Shown here piece by piece: positions 34,297 to 42,251 of a stretch of 64,000 bases of DNA (positions within the stretch are counted from its first letter, which is position 1; every line of letters begins with the position of its first letter). This DNA comes from Nakamurella alba (GTDB lineage Bacteria > Actinomycetota > Actinomycetes > Mycobacteriales > Nakamurellaceae). The notes beneath the pieces are model-generated. The model made no database searches and had not been told where the DNA came from. It saw only the letters and a list, made by a program, of their open reading frames with translations. The translations under genes and the position numbers were made by a program. The stretch covers positions 186,001-250,000 of the forward strand of contig NZ_WLYK01000001.1 of the NCBI RefSeq assembly GCF_009707545.1, in the 5' to 3' direction.

Positions 34297-35528
34297 GAAG
34301 CCTCCTCGGAGGTCAGGACCGCGTCCTGCACCCGGACCGAGAGGTCGGCGAGCAGTGCGGGGTCGATGCGGCTGCCGGCCGCGATGAACTTCTTCGCGGC
34401 CATGAAGTCGGCAGGGGCGTTGGCGGTCTCGGCGGCGGTGACCACCCCGCCGACGTGGTGGTAGAGGGCGAAGCGGCCTTCGTCCGGGGACCCGCGCAGC
34501 ACCACTGCGGTCCCGGGGACCACCACCCCGGCGATCTTGATCTTCAGGTCGTTCTGGTCGGACCAGAACCAGGGCACCTCCGGCGCCGGCGCCGCGGTGC
34601 CGAGGACGACCGAGCACGCCTGCCGCGCCTGCTCGGTCCCGCTCGGAATGCTCTCCAGGCGGCGCAACCCGTCCAGCCCGAGGACCGGGCGCCGGGTCAC
34701 GTCACCGATCGCGAGCACCTTCGGGTCGCTGGTACGCGCGCACTCGTCGACCAGCACCCCCTGCTCGCAGCCCAGGCCGGCGGCGACCGCGAGCTCGTCG
34801 GCCGGGACCGCGCCGACACCGACGAGCACTGCGTCGCAGGCGATCTCACTGCCGTCACCGAGCCGGACCGCGCGCACCCGGCCGGCCTCACCCACGAACC
34901 CGGCAACGTCCGCCCGGGTCACGACACGGGTCCCGGCGCGGGAGTGGTACCGGGCCAGGATCTCCGACAGACGGTCGCTCGCCACCCGGGCCAGCAATCG
35001 CGACTCCCGCTCCAGGACGGTGACCTCGGTTCCGGCCGATCTCGCGACCGCGGCGACCTCGAGACCGATGTACCCGCCACCGATGATGACCAGGTGGCCG
35101 CTGCCGGCGCCGGCGAGCCGGCGGAGCTCCCGGGCGTGCGACAGCGTGCGCAACCCGATCACGCCGTCGAGATCCGCCCCCGGTACCGGTAACTCGCGCG
35201 GCCGCGCCCCGGTGGCGAGCACCAGGTGGTCGTAGTCGAGACTCCCGCCTCCGGCCAGCTCCACCCGGTGCCGGCGCCGGTCGATGGCGGTCGCCGTCGT
35301 GCCGAGCCGGAGGTCGATCCGCTGTTCGGGCCAGAACTCCGCCGGTCGCAGCCACTGCTCCAGGGCGGCGTCGGTGAACTTCTTCGACAGCGGCGGCCGG
35401 TGGTACGGCGGGTCGGTCTCCGCGGACAGCACGGTGATCTCGCCGTCGTACCCGCCCTGCCGCAGCAGACCCGCCAGGGCCGCGCCGGCGTGCCCGCCGC
35501 CGACCACCACGACGCGGCCCGTGGTCAC
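34284..35528 (-). CDS. FAD-dependent ferredoxin reductase (P450 partner)
   Basis: A 414-residue putidaredoxin/terpredoxin-reductase-type flavoprotein. The FAD motif [17 protein letters not shown] is at the N-terminus, the NADH motif [17 protein letters not shown] in the middle, [11 protein letters not shown] binds FAD, and the family C-terminal domain contains [15 protein letters not shown]. It transfers electrons from NAD(P)H to the adjacent ferredoxin. The GTG at 35528 overlaps the P450 stop (GTGA); the longer in-frame ATG at 35684 would lie inside the P450 gene and is rejected. Confidence 0.93.
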   Translation of the reverse strand: MTTGRVVVVGGGHAGAALAGLLRQGGYDGEITVLSAETDPPYHRPPLSKKFTDAALEQWLRPAEFWPEQRIDLRLGTTATAIDRRRHRVELAGGGSLDYDHLVLATGARPRELPVPGADLDGVIGLRTLSHARELRRLAGAGSGHLVIIGGGYIGLEVAAVARSAGTEVTVLERESRLLARVASDRLSEILARYHSRAGTRVVTRADVAGFVGEAGRVRAVRLGDGSEIACDAVLVGVGAVPADELAVAAGLGCEQGVLVDECARTSDPKVLAIGDVTRRPVLGLDGLRRLESIPSGTEQARQACSVVLGTAAPAPEVPWFWSDQNDLKIKIAGVVVPGTAVVLRGSPDEGRFALYHHVGGVVTAAETANAPADFMAAKKFIAAGSRIDPALLADLSVRVQDAVLTSEEASCPP

Positions 35529-36850
35529 CGCAGCACCAGCTGCACCGGCAGTTTCCGGAGCCCGCCGACGAAGTTCGTCTGCACGACCTTGCGCGGCCCG
35601 GTGGTCGAGACACTCGCGATCCGCGGGATCAGCTCCTCGAGCATGATCCGGAGCTCGAGCTTGGCCAGGTGCTGGCCGATGCACATGTGCGGGCCGTAGC
35701 CGAAAGCGATGTGCTTGTTCGGGCGCCGGGTCAGGTCGAACGCGTCCGGGTCGGCGAAGACGTCGGGGTCCCGGTTCGCCGACTGGTAGAGCAACATGAA
35801 CCGGTCACCTTCGTGGATCTCCTGTCCGCGCAGCGTGTAGTTCGTGGTGGCACGGCGGGTGAACTGCTTCACCGGTGACGCCCACCGCAGTCCTTCGTTC
35901 ACCAGATCCGGTATCAGGGCGCGGTTCTCCTGCACCTTCGCCAACTGATCCGGGTTCTCGGCGAGTGCCTCGATGAGGCCGGCCATGGTGCTGGAGGTGG
36001 TGTCGTGGCCGGCGGTGGCGATGGCGATGAACCAGCCGTAGGCGAACGTCTTGCGGAAGTACTCGCCGTCGGCGTCCTTCGCGACGGCGATCACCGTGGC
36101 CAGGTCGTCCCGCGGGGCCGCGCGACGGTCCTCGACCAGGGCGTCGAAGTAGGCGTAGAAGTCCTGGATCGCCGCCGACCACTGCTGGGCGGCGGCCTCG
36201 GGGGTGAGCGGCTCGACGTCCGCCCGTTGGGTGTCCGGGTCGGCCGTTCCGAAGAAGTCCTGGGTCAGCGCCATCATCCTGGGCTCGTCCGACTCCGGGA
36301 CGCCGAACAGCGTCATGATGACGTGCAGGGGGTAGTAGACGGCGAAATCCTGCACGAAGTCGATGTCGTTGGCGCCTTCGACGAGGTACTTGTCGATGGC
36401 TTCCCGTGCCAGGGACCGGATCTGGTCCTCCCACTTCTTGAGGTTCGCCGGCCGGAACCAGTCGGCGGCGATGTCCTTGACCGCCGTGTGCTCCGGTGGG
36501 TCGAGATAGGTGAGGGTGTCCAGGATCCGCAGGCTGCCGCCGGTCAGTGACTGGGTGAACGCGTCGCCCGCCTGGTTCTGCAGGATGGGGTTGTGCGAGC
36601 CCGGCTCGTCGCCGCCACCGCTGGTGAAGATGTGCGGCTGGCGCTCGATCTCCATGATGTCGGCGTGCTTGGTCACCAGGAAGACGGGGTCGTAGCCCTC
36701 GACCTGCACCTTGGCCAGCGGTGCGTTCTCCCGCAACCAGCGGTAGGCCTCGAACAGCGGACCGTCCTCCCGGTGGCCCTCGGGAAGGACGACGGTACGG
36801 GCGACGGAGTCGGGAACGCTGATGGTGTCCGGGATCTGGGTGGTGGTCAT
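35525..36850 (-). CDS. Cytochrome P450, P450terp (CYP108)-like
   Basis: A 441-residue soluble P450 from ATG 36850 with GGAGGG upstream. The I-helix is [12 protein letters not shown], the ExxR segment is NEGLRW, and the heme cysteine is Cys390 in [18 protein letters not shown]. From memory of the P450terp sequence, extended segments correspond: the [10 protein letters not shown] start, [28 protein letters not shown], and [13 protein letters not shown] at the end. P450terp hydroxylates the allylic methyl of alpha-terpineol. The operon also supplies reductase, ferredoxin and two dehydrogenases, as in the Pseudomonas terp operon. The substrate is therefore probably a monocyclic terpenoid or similar alkyl-cyclohexene; that is inference and needs alignment. 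Confidence 0.9.
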   Translation of the reverse strand: MTTTQIPDTISVPDSVARTVVLPEGHREDGPLFEAYRWLRENAPLAKVQVEGYDPVFLVTKHADIMEIERQPHIFTSGGGDEPGSHNPILQNQAGDAFTQSLTGGSLRILDTLTYLDPPEHTAVKDIAADWFRPANLKKWEDQIRSLAREAIDKYLVEGANDIDFVQDFAVYYPLHVIMTLFGVPESDEPRMMALTQDFFGTADPDTQRADVEPLTPEAAAQQWSAAIQDFYAYFDALVEDRRAAPRDDLATVIAVAKDADGEYFRKTFAYGWFIAIATAGHDTTSSTMAGLIEALAENPDQLAKVQENRALIPDLVNEGLRWASPVKQFTRRATTNYTLRGQEIHEGDRFMLLYQSANRDPDVFADPDAFDLTRRPNKHIAFGYGPHMCIGQHLAKLELRIMLEELIPRIASVSTTGPRKVVQTNFVGGLRKLPVQLVLR

Positions 36851-36991
36851 CGGCCCTCCGGAAGAGGTGGCCGGGGCGGCGGCCCCGGACATCCCGCGGC
36901 GGTGCGGGACGTACGGCCATCGTCGGCGTGCCGTGATGTGACCCGCGTCTCCCTGTTGGGGGAGATTTCTGCCCCATCCCCGCGAGCGCGA

Positions 36992-38098
36992 TCAGCCGTC
37001 CGTTCCGGACTGCCGGAAGGCGTGGTAGCGCGCGACCGCCTCACCGCGCGAGTTCACCCCGAGCTTGTGGAGGACGTTCTTGACGTGGGTCTTCACCGTG
37101 CCGGGAGCGACGTAGAGGGCTTCGGCGAGCTGTGCGCTGGTCCGGCCCTCGGCGAGCAGTCGCAGCACCTCCATCTCCCTGCGGGTGAGGTCCGCCAGTG
37201 GTCCGCCGGCCGCGTACACCGGTCCGGGATGACCGCCGGCGTCCTCCGGCAGCGGATCGAGATCAAAACCGCCTGAGGTGATCTCGTCGAGAGAGCGGGA
37301 CTGCTCGTCCAGCTTGCGCCGGAACCTGGCCAGTCGCTCGCCGACCATCGCCCGCTCCAGGATGCAGCCCAGGCCCTCGCTGAAGAGTTCCAGCACCTCC
37401 CGGTCGAACTCGGTCACCCGGTCGCTCACCACGTGCTGGTCGGCGTGCAGGATGCCGACCACCTCGCCGCTCACCACCAGCGGCGCCACGATGTAGACCT
37501 CGGTGCCGGCCAGGTCGATGAGATGGTGGTGCACGTTGGGGTTGTGGCGCGCGTCCTTCACCAGCAGTGCGGTGCGGCTGCGGACCACCTCGGTCTCCGG
37601 GATCTCCCGGCCGAGTCGGCCGGGGATCGCCTGACCGACCCGCAGCAGCGCGGCCTGGAGCTCCGGGTCGTGGTCGGCGAACGACGACCGGGGTGTCCAC
37701 GAGCGCCCCGACAACCGCGAGAGCAGGGACCTGTTGTAGCCGAGCCGGCGGATCTCCAGCGGGGTCTGCGCGATCAGGCGGTCGATGGAGTCGATGGCAC
37801 GCAGTCGTCGCAACGACTCGTGGACCTGGGTGACCGAGGTGGCCCGGCGCTCCGACTCCAGCTCGCGCAACGACGCGCGGACATCGGAGAGTGACACCAG
37901 AGCGGCGCCGGCCTCCATCCCGACGACCGGGTCCGGAGGCCGTCGTAGCAGGTCGATGACCGCCTGCTGGGCCGCGTGCACCACGTCGCCGGCGGTTGCC
38001 GGCGAGGCCAGTCGGCGGTCGTCGACGATGTCCGGCCGGGCGGTCAGTTGCGCGGCGTGCTCGACGGCCCGGCGGACGCGGGGCAGGAGTTCGTCCAC
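36992..38098 (-). CDS. GAF domain-containing LuxR-family transcriptional regulator
   Basis: A 368-residue regulator from GTG 38098 behind GAGGAG. An alpha-helical N-terminal half is followed by a GAF-like sensor domain at about residues 120-265 (RSRTALLVKDARHNPNVHHH and VYIVAPLVVSGEVVGILHAD are typical). A C-terminal LuxR helix-turn-helix is at about 298-360 (LTRREMEVLRLLAEGRTSAQ, then VKTHVKNVLHKLGVNSRGEA). Such proteins activate nearby catabolic genes on binding a small molecule. It is encoded 141 bases upstream of the P450 on the same strand and is divergent from the 38305 acyl-CoA dehydrogenase. That shared region holds two TGGTCnGACCA operators and an AACGATCGTT palindrome. Its own target site is unproven. 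Confidence 0.88.
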   Translation of the reverse strand: MDELLPRVRRAVEHAAQLTARPDIVDDRRLASPATAGDVVHAAQQAVIDLLRRPPDPVVGMEAGAALVSLSDVRASLRELESERRATSVTQVHESLRRLRAIDSIDRLIAQTPLEIRRLGYNRSLLSRLSGRSWTPRSSFADHDPELQAALLRVGQAIPGRLGREIPETEVVRSRTALLVKDARHNPNVHHHLIDLAGTEVYIVAPLVVSGEVVGILHADQHVVSDRVTEFDREVLELFSEGLGCILERAMVGERLARFRRKLDEQSRSLDEITSGGFDLDPLPEDAGGHPGPVYAAGGPLADLTRREMEVLRLLAEGRTSAQLAEALYVAPGTVKTHVKNVLHKLGVNSRGEAVARYHAFRQSGTDG

Positions 38099-38205
38099 TG
38101 TGCTCCTCGTCGAGCCCTGCGGCGGGGTGATGTGGCGGGTGGTGCGCTCAGGCGGGTGGTGCGGTGATCCGGTCGGACGGCGACGACTGCGAGGATCGAC
38201 ATTGT

Positions 38206-38221
38206 TGGTCAGACCATTCTA
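38206..38221 (-). promoter_or_regulatory. Perfect operator TGGTCAGACCA overlapping the -10 of the LuxR-type gene
   Basis: TGGTCAGACCA (38206-38216) is a perfect 5-1-5 palindrome. On the minus strand TAGAAT (38221-38216) runs straight into it, so a bound protein would cover the -10 of the regulator gene. No good -35 is present, which hints at an activator or a weak basal promoter. Confidence 0.6.
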
Positions 38222-38245
38222 CCTGGCAACGGGATGGTCGGCGAT

Positions 38246-38263
38246 GTGAACGATCGTTTGCAC
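38246..38263. promoter_or_regulatory. Palindromic motif GTGAACGATCGTTTGCAC
   Basis: Contains AACGATCGTT (38249-38258) flanked by GTG and TGCAC. Fourteen bases are identical to the site at 30145-30158. It lies between the two divergent start regions, about 12 bases before the plus-strand -10. Confidence 0.5.
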
Positions 38264-38270
38264 CTGCTGA

Positions 38271-38286
38271 TACAATGGTCGGACCG
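38271..38286 (+). promoter_or_regulatory. -10 TACAAT overlapping operator TGGTCGGACCG
   Basis: TACAAT (38271-38276) merges with TGGTCGGACCG (38276-38286), the same -10/operator fusion as on the minus strand at 38206-38221. It drives the acyl-CoA dehydrogenase gene whose GTG is at 38305. Confidence 0.55.
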
Positions 38287-38304
38287 ATCGACGAGGAGGT
38301 CGCC

Positions 38305-39459
38305 GTGCTGTCCTTCGCCTTCGACGACGAGCAGGAGCAGTTCCGCAAGGAACTCGTCGCGTTCGCCGCCAAGGAACTCGCGCCGCACTACCGCAGGCGC
38401 GCCGCCGTCGCCGAGTTCCCCTGGGACGCGCATCGCCGGCTGGGTGATCTCGGGGTCCTGGGGATCGGGATCCCGGCCGAGTACGGCGGGACCGGCGATC
38501 CGGATCCGATCACCCTGGGCATGGCGGTCGAGGCACTTTCCTACGGTGACGTGAACGTGGGTGCCGGTCCGATCTACGTGGGCCTGGTGGCGGCGCAGAT
38601 CGCGGCCCACGGGTCGGCGGAGGTGTGCGGCGAGTGGCTGCCCCGGATCGTCGCCGGGACGGCGATGGTGGCCATCGCCGTGACCGAACCCGCAGCAGGG
38701 TCGGATGTCTCGGGGCTGTTGACGACCGCTCGCCAGGTCCCCGGCGGGTATCGGATCTCCGGGGAGAAGATCGCGATCTCGCACGCGATCACCGCCCAGG
38801 CCGCCCTGGTGTACGCCCGGGAACCGGGGTCGACCGGCCATCAGGGGATCAGCTGCTTCCTGGTGCCGCTCGACGCCGACGGGGTCGAGCGCCGACACAT
38901 GCCGGGGATGGGTGCCCTCCCGCTCGGCTGGGGCGGACTGGCCTTCACCGATGTGTTCGTCCCGGACACGCACCTCGTCGGTGAACCCGGCCGCGGGTTC
39001 GCGGGGGCGATGTCGCATTTCGACTTCAGCCGCCCTGCCATCGGTCTCGCCTGTCTCGGTGCGGCGCAGGCGAGCATCGACGAGACCGTGGAGTGGTCGC
39101 TGCAGCGGCAGGCCTTCGGCCGGCCGATCGCGGCGTTCCAGGGGGTCACCTTCCCGATCGCCGAACATGCCACCTTTCTCGAGGCGGCGCGCTGGCTCTG
39201 CTACCGCTCACTGTGGACGCGGGACGCCGGCGGCGCGCACACCAGCTACGCCGCGATGTGCAAGTGGTGGCCGCCGCAGGTGGCGAAGGATGCGATCGAG
39301 ACGGCGATGGTGACCTTCGGGAACATCGGCTACTCCACGGAATCGCCGTTGCAGCAGCGCTACCGCGACGTGTGCAGCTATCTCATCGGCGACGGGACGG
39401 CAGGGATCCAGAAGCGGATCATCGCCACCTCCCTCTTCGGACGGGTGGCGGCATCGTGA
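38305..39459 (+). CDS. Acyl-CoA dehydrogenase
   Basis: A 384-residue acyl-CoA dehydrogenase. The GTG at 38305 is chosen because GAGGAGG precedes it by 6 bases; the in-frame ATG at 38275 lies inside the operator. VTEPAAGSDVSG binds flavin/substrate, RQAFGRPIAAFQGVTFPIAE lies in the C-terminal bundle, and the end reads IGDGTAGIQKRIIA, with Asp in the YEGT position where medium-chain enzymes have the catalytic Glu. It overlaps an LLM oxidoreductase (GTGA) and is followed by an SDR, forming a three-gene operon under the TGGTCnGACCA operator. It differs from the 28098 enzyme, so it serves a different acyl-CoA, possibly with a bulky or branched chain. Confidence 0.9.
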   Translation: MLSFAFDDEQEQFRKELVAFAAKELAPHYRRRAAVAEFPWDAHRRLGDLGVLGIGIPAEYGGTGDPDPITLGMAVEALSYGDVNVGAGPIYVGLVAAQIAAHGSAEVCGEWLPRIVAGTAMVAIAVTEPAAGSDVSGLLTTARQVPGGYRISGEKIAISHAITAQAALVYAREPGSTGHQGISCFLVPLDADGVERRHMPGMGALPLGWGGLAFTDVFVPDTHLVGEPGRGFAGAMSHFDFSRPAIGLACLGAAQASIDETVEWSLQRQAFGRPIAAFQGVTFPIAEHATFLEAARWLCYRSLWTRDAGGAHTSYAAMCKWWPPQVAKDAIETAMVTFGNIGYSTESPLQQRYRDVCSYLIGDGTAGIQKRIIATSLFGRVAAS

Positions 39460-40361
39460 CCACGGTCGGCATCTCGCTCCCGCACGACGCCGTCGTCGGC
39501 CCCGAACGCCGGGCGGTGCTGGACCGGGTCGCCGCAGCCGGACTGGACGGCCTGACCGTCGGCGACCACATCAGCTTCCACGGGGGCACCGGCTTCGACG
39601 GCATCGTCTCCGCCACGTCCGTCCTGGCGGCGAGGGACGATCTCGACGTCCTGATCGGCGTCTACCTGCTCGGACTGCGACACCCGATGCTGGCGGCCCG
39701 GCAGATCGCCACCCTCGCCGAGCTGGCGCCGGGCCGGTTGGTGCTCGGTGCCGGCGTCGGCGGCGAGGACCGTAACGAGATCAGCAACGCCGGCGTCGAT
39801 CCGGCGAGTCGCGGCCGCCGGCTGGACGAGACCCTCGGACTGCTGCGGCAGTTGCTCACCGGCGCCCCGGTGACCCACCACGGCGAGTTCTTCGACCTGG
39901 TGGACGCCGTCATCTTCCCGCCCCCGGCGCCGGCGGTGCCGATCGTCATCGGCGGCACCAGCCCTTCGGCGATCCGGCGGACCGCGAAGTACGGGGACGG
40001 CTGGCTGGGCATCTTCTGCTCGGCGCGACGGTTGGCTGCCACCCGCACCGAGATCCTCGAGCAGGCAGCCGGTCTGGGCCGGGCACCGGACTGGTTCGGG
40101 GTGAACATCTGGTGCGGGATCGATCCCGACCCGGGCCGGGCCAGGGAGCTGCTGGCGGCGAAACTCGAAGGCATGTACCGGTTGCCGTACGAGAAGTTCC
40201 AGTACATCGCGCCGGCCGGCACGCCGGAGCAGATCGCGGAGTTCGCGGCAGCTTTCGTGGCCGGCGGTGCCGGGCACGTCACGCTGATCCCGGTCGCCGG
40301 CACGGTGACCGACAGCATCGACCTCAGTGCCGAGGTGCGCCGGCTCCTGGTCGCCGGATGA
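39456..40361 (+). CDS. LLM-class (F420- or flavin-dependent) oxidoreductase
   Basis: A 301-residue luciferase-like TIM barrel. VGISLPHDAVVGPERRAVLD, GLTVGDHISFHGG, TLAELAPGRLVLGAGVGG, VPIVIGGTSPSAIRRTAKYG and GAGHVTLIPV are family landmarks. In actinobacteria most such proteins use coenzyme F420, though FMN cannot be excluded. They act as hydroxyacid or alcohol oxidoreductases or double-bond reductases. The GTG overlaps the acyl-CoA dehydrogenase stop and its own stop overlaps the next ATG (ATGA), so it acts on an intermediate between those two enzymes. The reaction itself is unknown. Confidence 0.87.
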   Translation: MTTVGISLPHDAVVGPERRAVLDRVAAAGLDGLTVGDHISFHGGTGFDGIVSATSVLAARDDLDVLIGVYLLGLRHPMLAARQIATLAELAPGRLVLGAGVGGEDRNEISNAGVDPASRGRRLDETLGLLRQLLTGAPVTHHGEFFDLVDAVIFPPPAPAVPIVIGGTSPSAIRRTAKYGDGWLGIFCSARRLAATRTEILEQAAGLGRAPDWFGVNIWCGIDPDPGRARELLAAKLEGMYRLPYEKFQYIAPAGTPEQIAEFAAAFVAGGAGHVTLIPVAGTVTDSIDLSAEVRRLLVAG

Positions 40362-41140
40362 CGGGCGACTTCGCCGGACGCACGGTGATCGTCACCGGCG
40401 CGGCGGGCGGGATCGGCAGCGTCACCGCCGCGCGGTTCGCCGCGAGCGGGGCGCAGGTGGTGCTGGTGGACCGGAGCGCCGACGGCCTGGCCGATCCGGC
40501 CGCGGCGATCGCCGCCGGTAGCGACCGGCCGGACGCCGTGCACGTGGTGGCGGCCGACCTGCGCGCCGACGGCGCCGCGGGGGCGGTGGTGGAGGCGACC
40601 CTCGCGGCGACCGGGCGGATCGACGTGCTGGTCAACATCGCCGGCTTCTTCCCCGGTGGCGAGGGCCGGTTGCACGAAGCCGGCCGCAAGAGCTGGGATC
40701 TCACCCTCGACGTCAACCTGCGGGCATCGGCCGATCTCGTGGCGGCGGTGGTCCCCGTGATGATCGACGCCGGCGGCGGGGCGATCGTGAACACCTCGTC
40801 GGCGCAGGGCCGGGCCGGCGACATCGCCTGGACCTCCTACGGTGTGGCGAAGGCGGGCGTGGAGTCGCTCACCCGGTACGTGGCCACCCAGTACGGCGGT
40901 GACGGGATCCGGTGCAACGCCGTGGCACCGGGTCTGATCGCCACCGCCGGCGCGCTGGGCAGGTTGCCGGCGGACAAGCCCGCGGCGATCGAGCGGCAGA
41001 CACCCCTGGGCCGGCTGGGGCGCCCGGAGGAGATCGCCGAGGTGGTGCTCTTCCTCGCCTCGGACCGGGCGTCGTACCTCACCGGGCAGGTGATCGCCGT
41101 CGATGGCGGGATGCTCTGCCACATGCCTCCCACCGGCTGA
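40358..41140 (+). CDS. SDR-family oxidoreductase
   Basis: A 260-residue classical SDR with TGAAGGIG, an NIAG motif in VLVNIAGFFPGG, Ser-Ser in NTSSAQGR, and the catalytic pair in TSYGVAKAGV. The C-terminus reads LTGQVIAVDGGMLCHMPPTG. Asp38 (VDRSAD) favours NAD. It ends the dehydrogenase, LLM and SDR operon, with an ATGA overlap. It may act as a 3-hydroxyacyl-CoA or ring-alcohol dehydrogenase. Two inverted repeats lie in the 144 bases between it and the next gene. Confidence 0.9.
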   Translation: MTGDFAGRTVIVTGAAGGIGSVTAARFAASGAQVVLVDRSADGLADPAAAIAAGSDRPDAVHVVAADLRADGAAGAVVEATLAATGRIDVLVNIAGFFPGGEGRLHEAGRKSWDLTLDVNLRASADLVAAVVPVMIDAGGGAIVNTSSAQGRAGDIAWTSYGVAKAGVESLTRYVATQYGGDGIRCNAVAPGLIATAGALGRLPADKPAAIERQTPLGRLGRPEEIAEVVLFLASDRASYLTGQVIAVDGGMLCHMPPTG

Positions 41141-41153
41141 GGGATCCTGCGGA

Positions 41154-41167
41154 TGTCGGACCCGACA
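41154..41167. promoter_or_regulatory. Inverted repeat TGTCGG-AC-CCGACA
   Basis: A perfect 6-bp inverted repeat with a 2-base spacer, 14 bases after the SDR stop and about 120 bases before the hydrolase ATG. It could be an operator or a short hairpin. Confidence 0.3.
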
Positions 41168-41219
41168 GCGGGCTCGGGTTGCGGGTTCCCGCGGGCCGAC
41201 CGACGCTGACCCGGACAGT

Positions 41220-41233
41220 TCAACGATCGGTGA
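41220..41233. promoter_or_regulatory. Palindrome TCAACGATCGGTGA
   Basis: A near-perfect palindrome (TCAnCGATCGnTGA) sharing the ACGATCG core with the motif at 30148 and 38249. It lies 51 bases before the hydrolase ATG and is a possible third site for the same regulator. Confidence 0.35.
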
Positions 41234-41284
41234 CGAGTACCTCGGCGCGCGGCCGGGTCCGGACCCGGGAACCGGAGCGCAGAG

Positions 41285-42160
41285 ATGGTCGAACCGGAGT
41301 CGTCCGAGGTCCTGGTGCCGGACGGTGCCCGCATCGCCACCTACCGGTGGGACCCGGTCGGGACGCCGAAGGCCGTCGTGCAGATCGTGCACGGCGTGGG
41401 GGAGTACGCACTCCGCTACCGACCGCTCGCCCGTGCCCTGGTCGATGCCGGGTACGTGGTGTACGCCCACGACCACCGCGGGCACGGCAGGACGGCGGTC
41501 TCGCCCGCCGACTTCGGTGTGCTGGGCGAGGACGGCTGGGGCGAACTGGTCGCGGACATCGGCAGGGTGGGCGCGACGGCCCGGGCGGCGCATCCCGATC
41601 TGCCGTCGGCGATCGTCGCGCACAGCCTGGGATCCTTCGCCACGCAGCAGTACCTGCTCGACCACAGCGCCGACGTCGCGGCGGTGGTGCTGTCCGGAAC
41701 CGCCGTCATCGACCTGCTGGAACCGATGATGGACCTGGACGCACCGATGGACCTCAGCATGTTCAACGCCGCGTTCCAGCCGCAGCGCACGGACTTCGAC
41801 TGGCTGAGCCGGGACGAGGCGCAGGTGGACGCCTACATCGCCGACCCGCTCTGCGGGTTCGGGCTCGACATCCCCGGCGGGCGAGCGATGTTCGTCGGGG
41901 CCCGGCAGCTCGCCGATCCCGCGCGGGTGGCCGGGATGCGCCCCGAACTGCCGGTGTACGTGGTGGTCGGTGAGATGGATCCGGTCAACGGCGGGATGGC
42001 CCTGGTGGACGAGTTGGTGCGCCGGTACCGGGAGCGCGGCCTCACGGACGTCACCCTGGTGTCCTACCCCGACGCCCGGCACGAGGTCTTCAACGAGACC
42101 AACCGCGACGAGGTGGTTGCCGGCGTGATCGATTGGCTGGACGCGAGACTCGCGACCTGA
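41285..42160 (+). CDS. Alpha/beta hydrolase (lysophospholipase/monoacylglycerol lipase-like)
   Basis: A 291-residue serine hydrolase of the Hydrolase_4 type. The oxyanion region is VQIVHGVGEYALRY, followed by AHDHRGHGRT. The nucleophile Ser is in IVAHSLGSFA, the acid Asp in VVVGEMDPVN and the His in YPDARHEVFNET. It lacks a signal peptide and acts in the cytoplasm on an ester or possibly a thioester. In this cluster it may release an acid or alcohol from an ester substrate or act on a lactone; the substrate is unknown. It has its own upstream region of 144 bases with palindromes and ends at a strong hairpin shared with the convergent aldehyde dehydrogenase gene. Confidence 0.88.
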   Translation: MVEPESSEVLVPDGARIATYRWDPVGTPKAVVQIVHGVGEYALRYRPLARALVDAGYVVYAHDHRGHGRTAVSPADFGVLGEDGWGELVADIGRVGATARAAHPDLPSAIVAHSLGSFATQQYLLDHSADVAAVVLSGTAVIDLLEPMMDLDAPMDLSMFNAAFQPQRTDFDWLSRDEAQVDAYIADPLCGFGLDIPGGRAMFVGARQLADPARVAGMRPELPVYVVVGEMDPVNGGMALVDELVRRYRERGLTDVTLVSYPDARHEVFNETNRDEVVAGVIDWLDARLAT

Positions 42161-42206
42161 TCGGCAGACTGCAGACCCCGGCCGCCGGCACGGCGCGCAG
42201 GAGTCG

Positions 42207-42245
42207 CGGGGTGCGGACCGCCGCGATCCGGCGGCCCGCACCCCG
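42207..42245. terminator. Bidirectional hairpin terminator
   Basis: CGGGGTGCGG (42207-42216) pairs with CCGCACCCCG (42236-42245), with an inner CCGCCG/CGGCGG stem and loop CGATC; one A-C mismatch joins the two stems. It lies between convergent genes. Confidence 0.72.
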
Positions 42246-42251
42246 TGGGCT

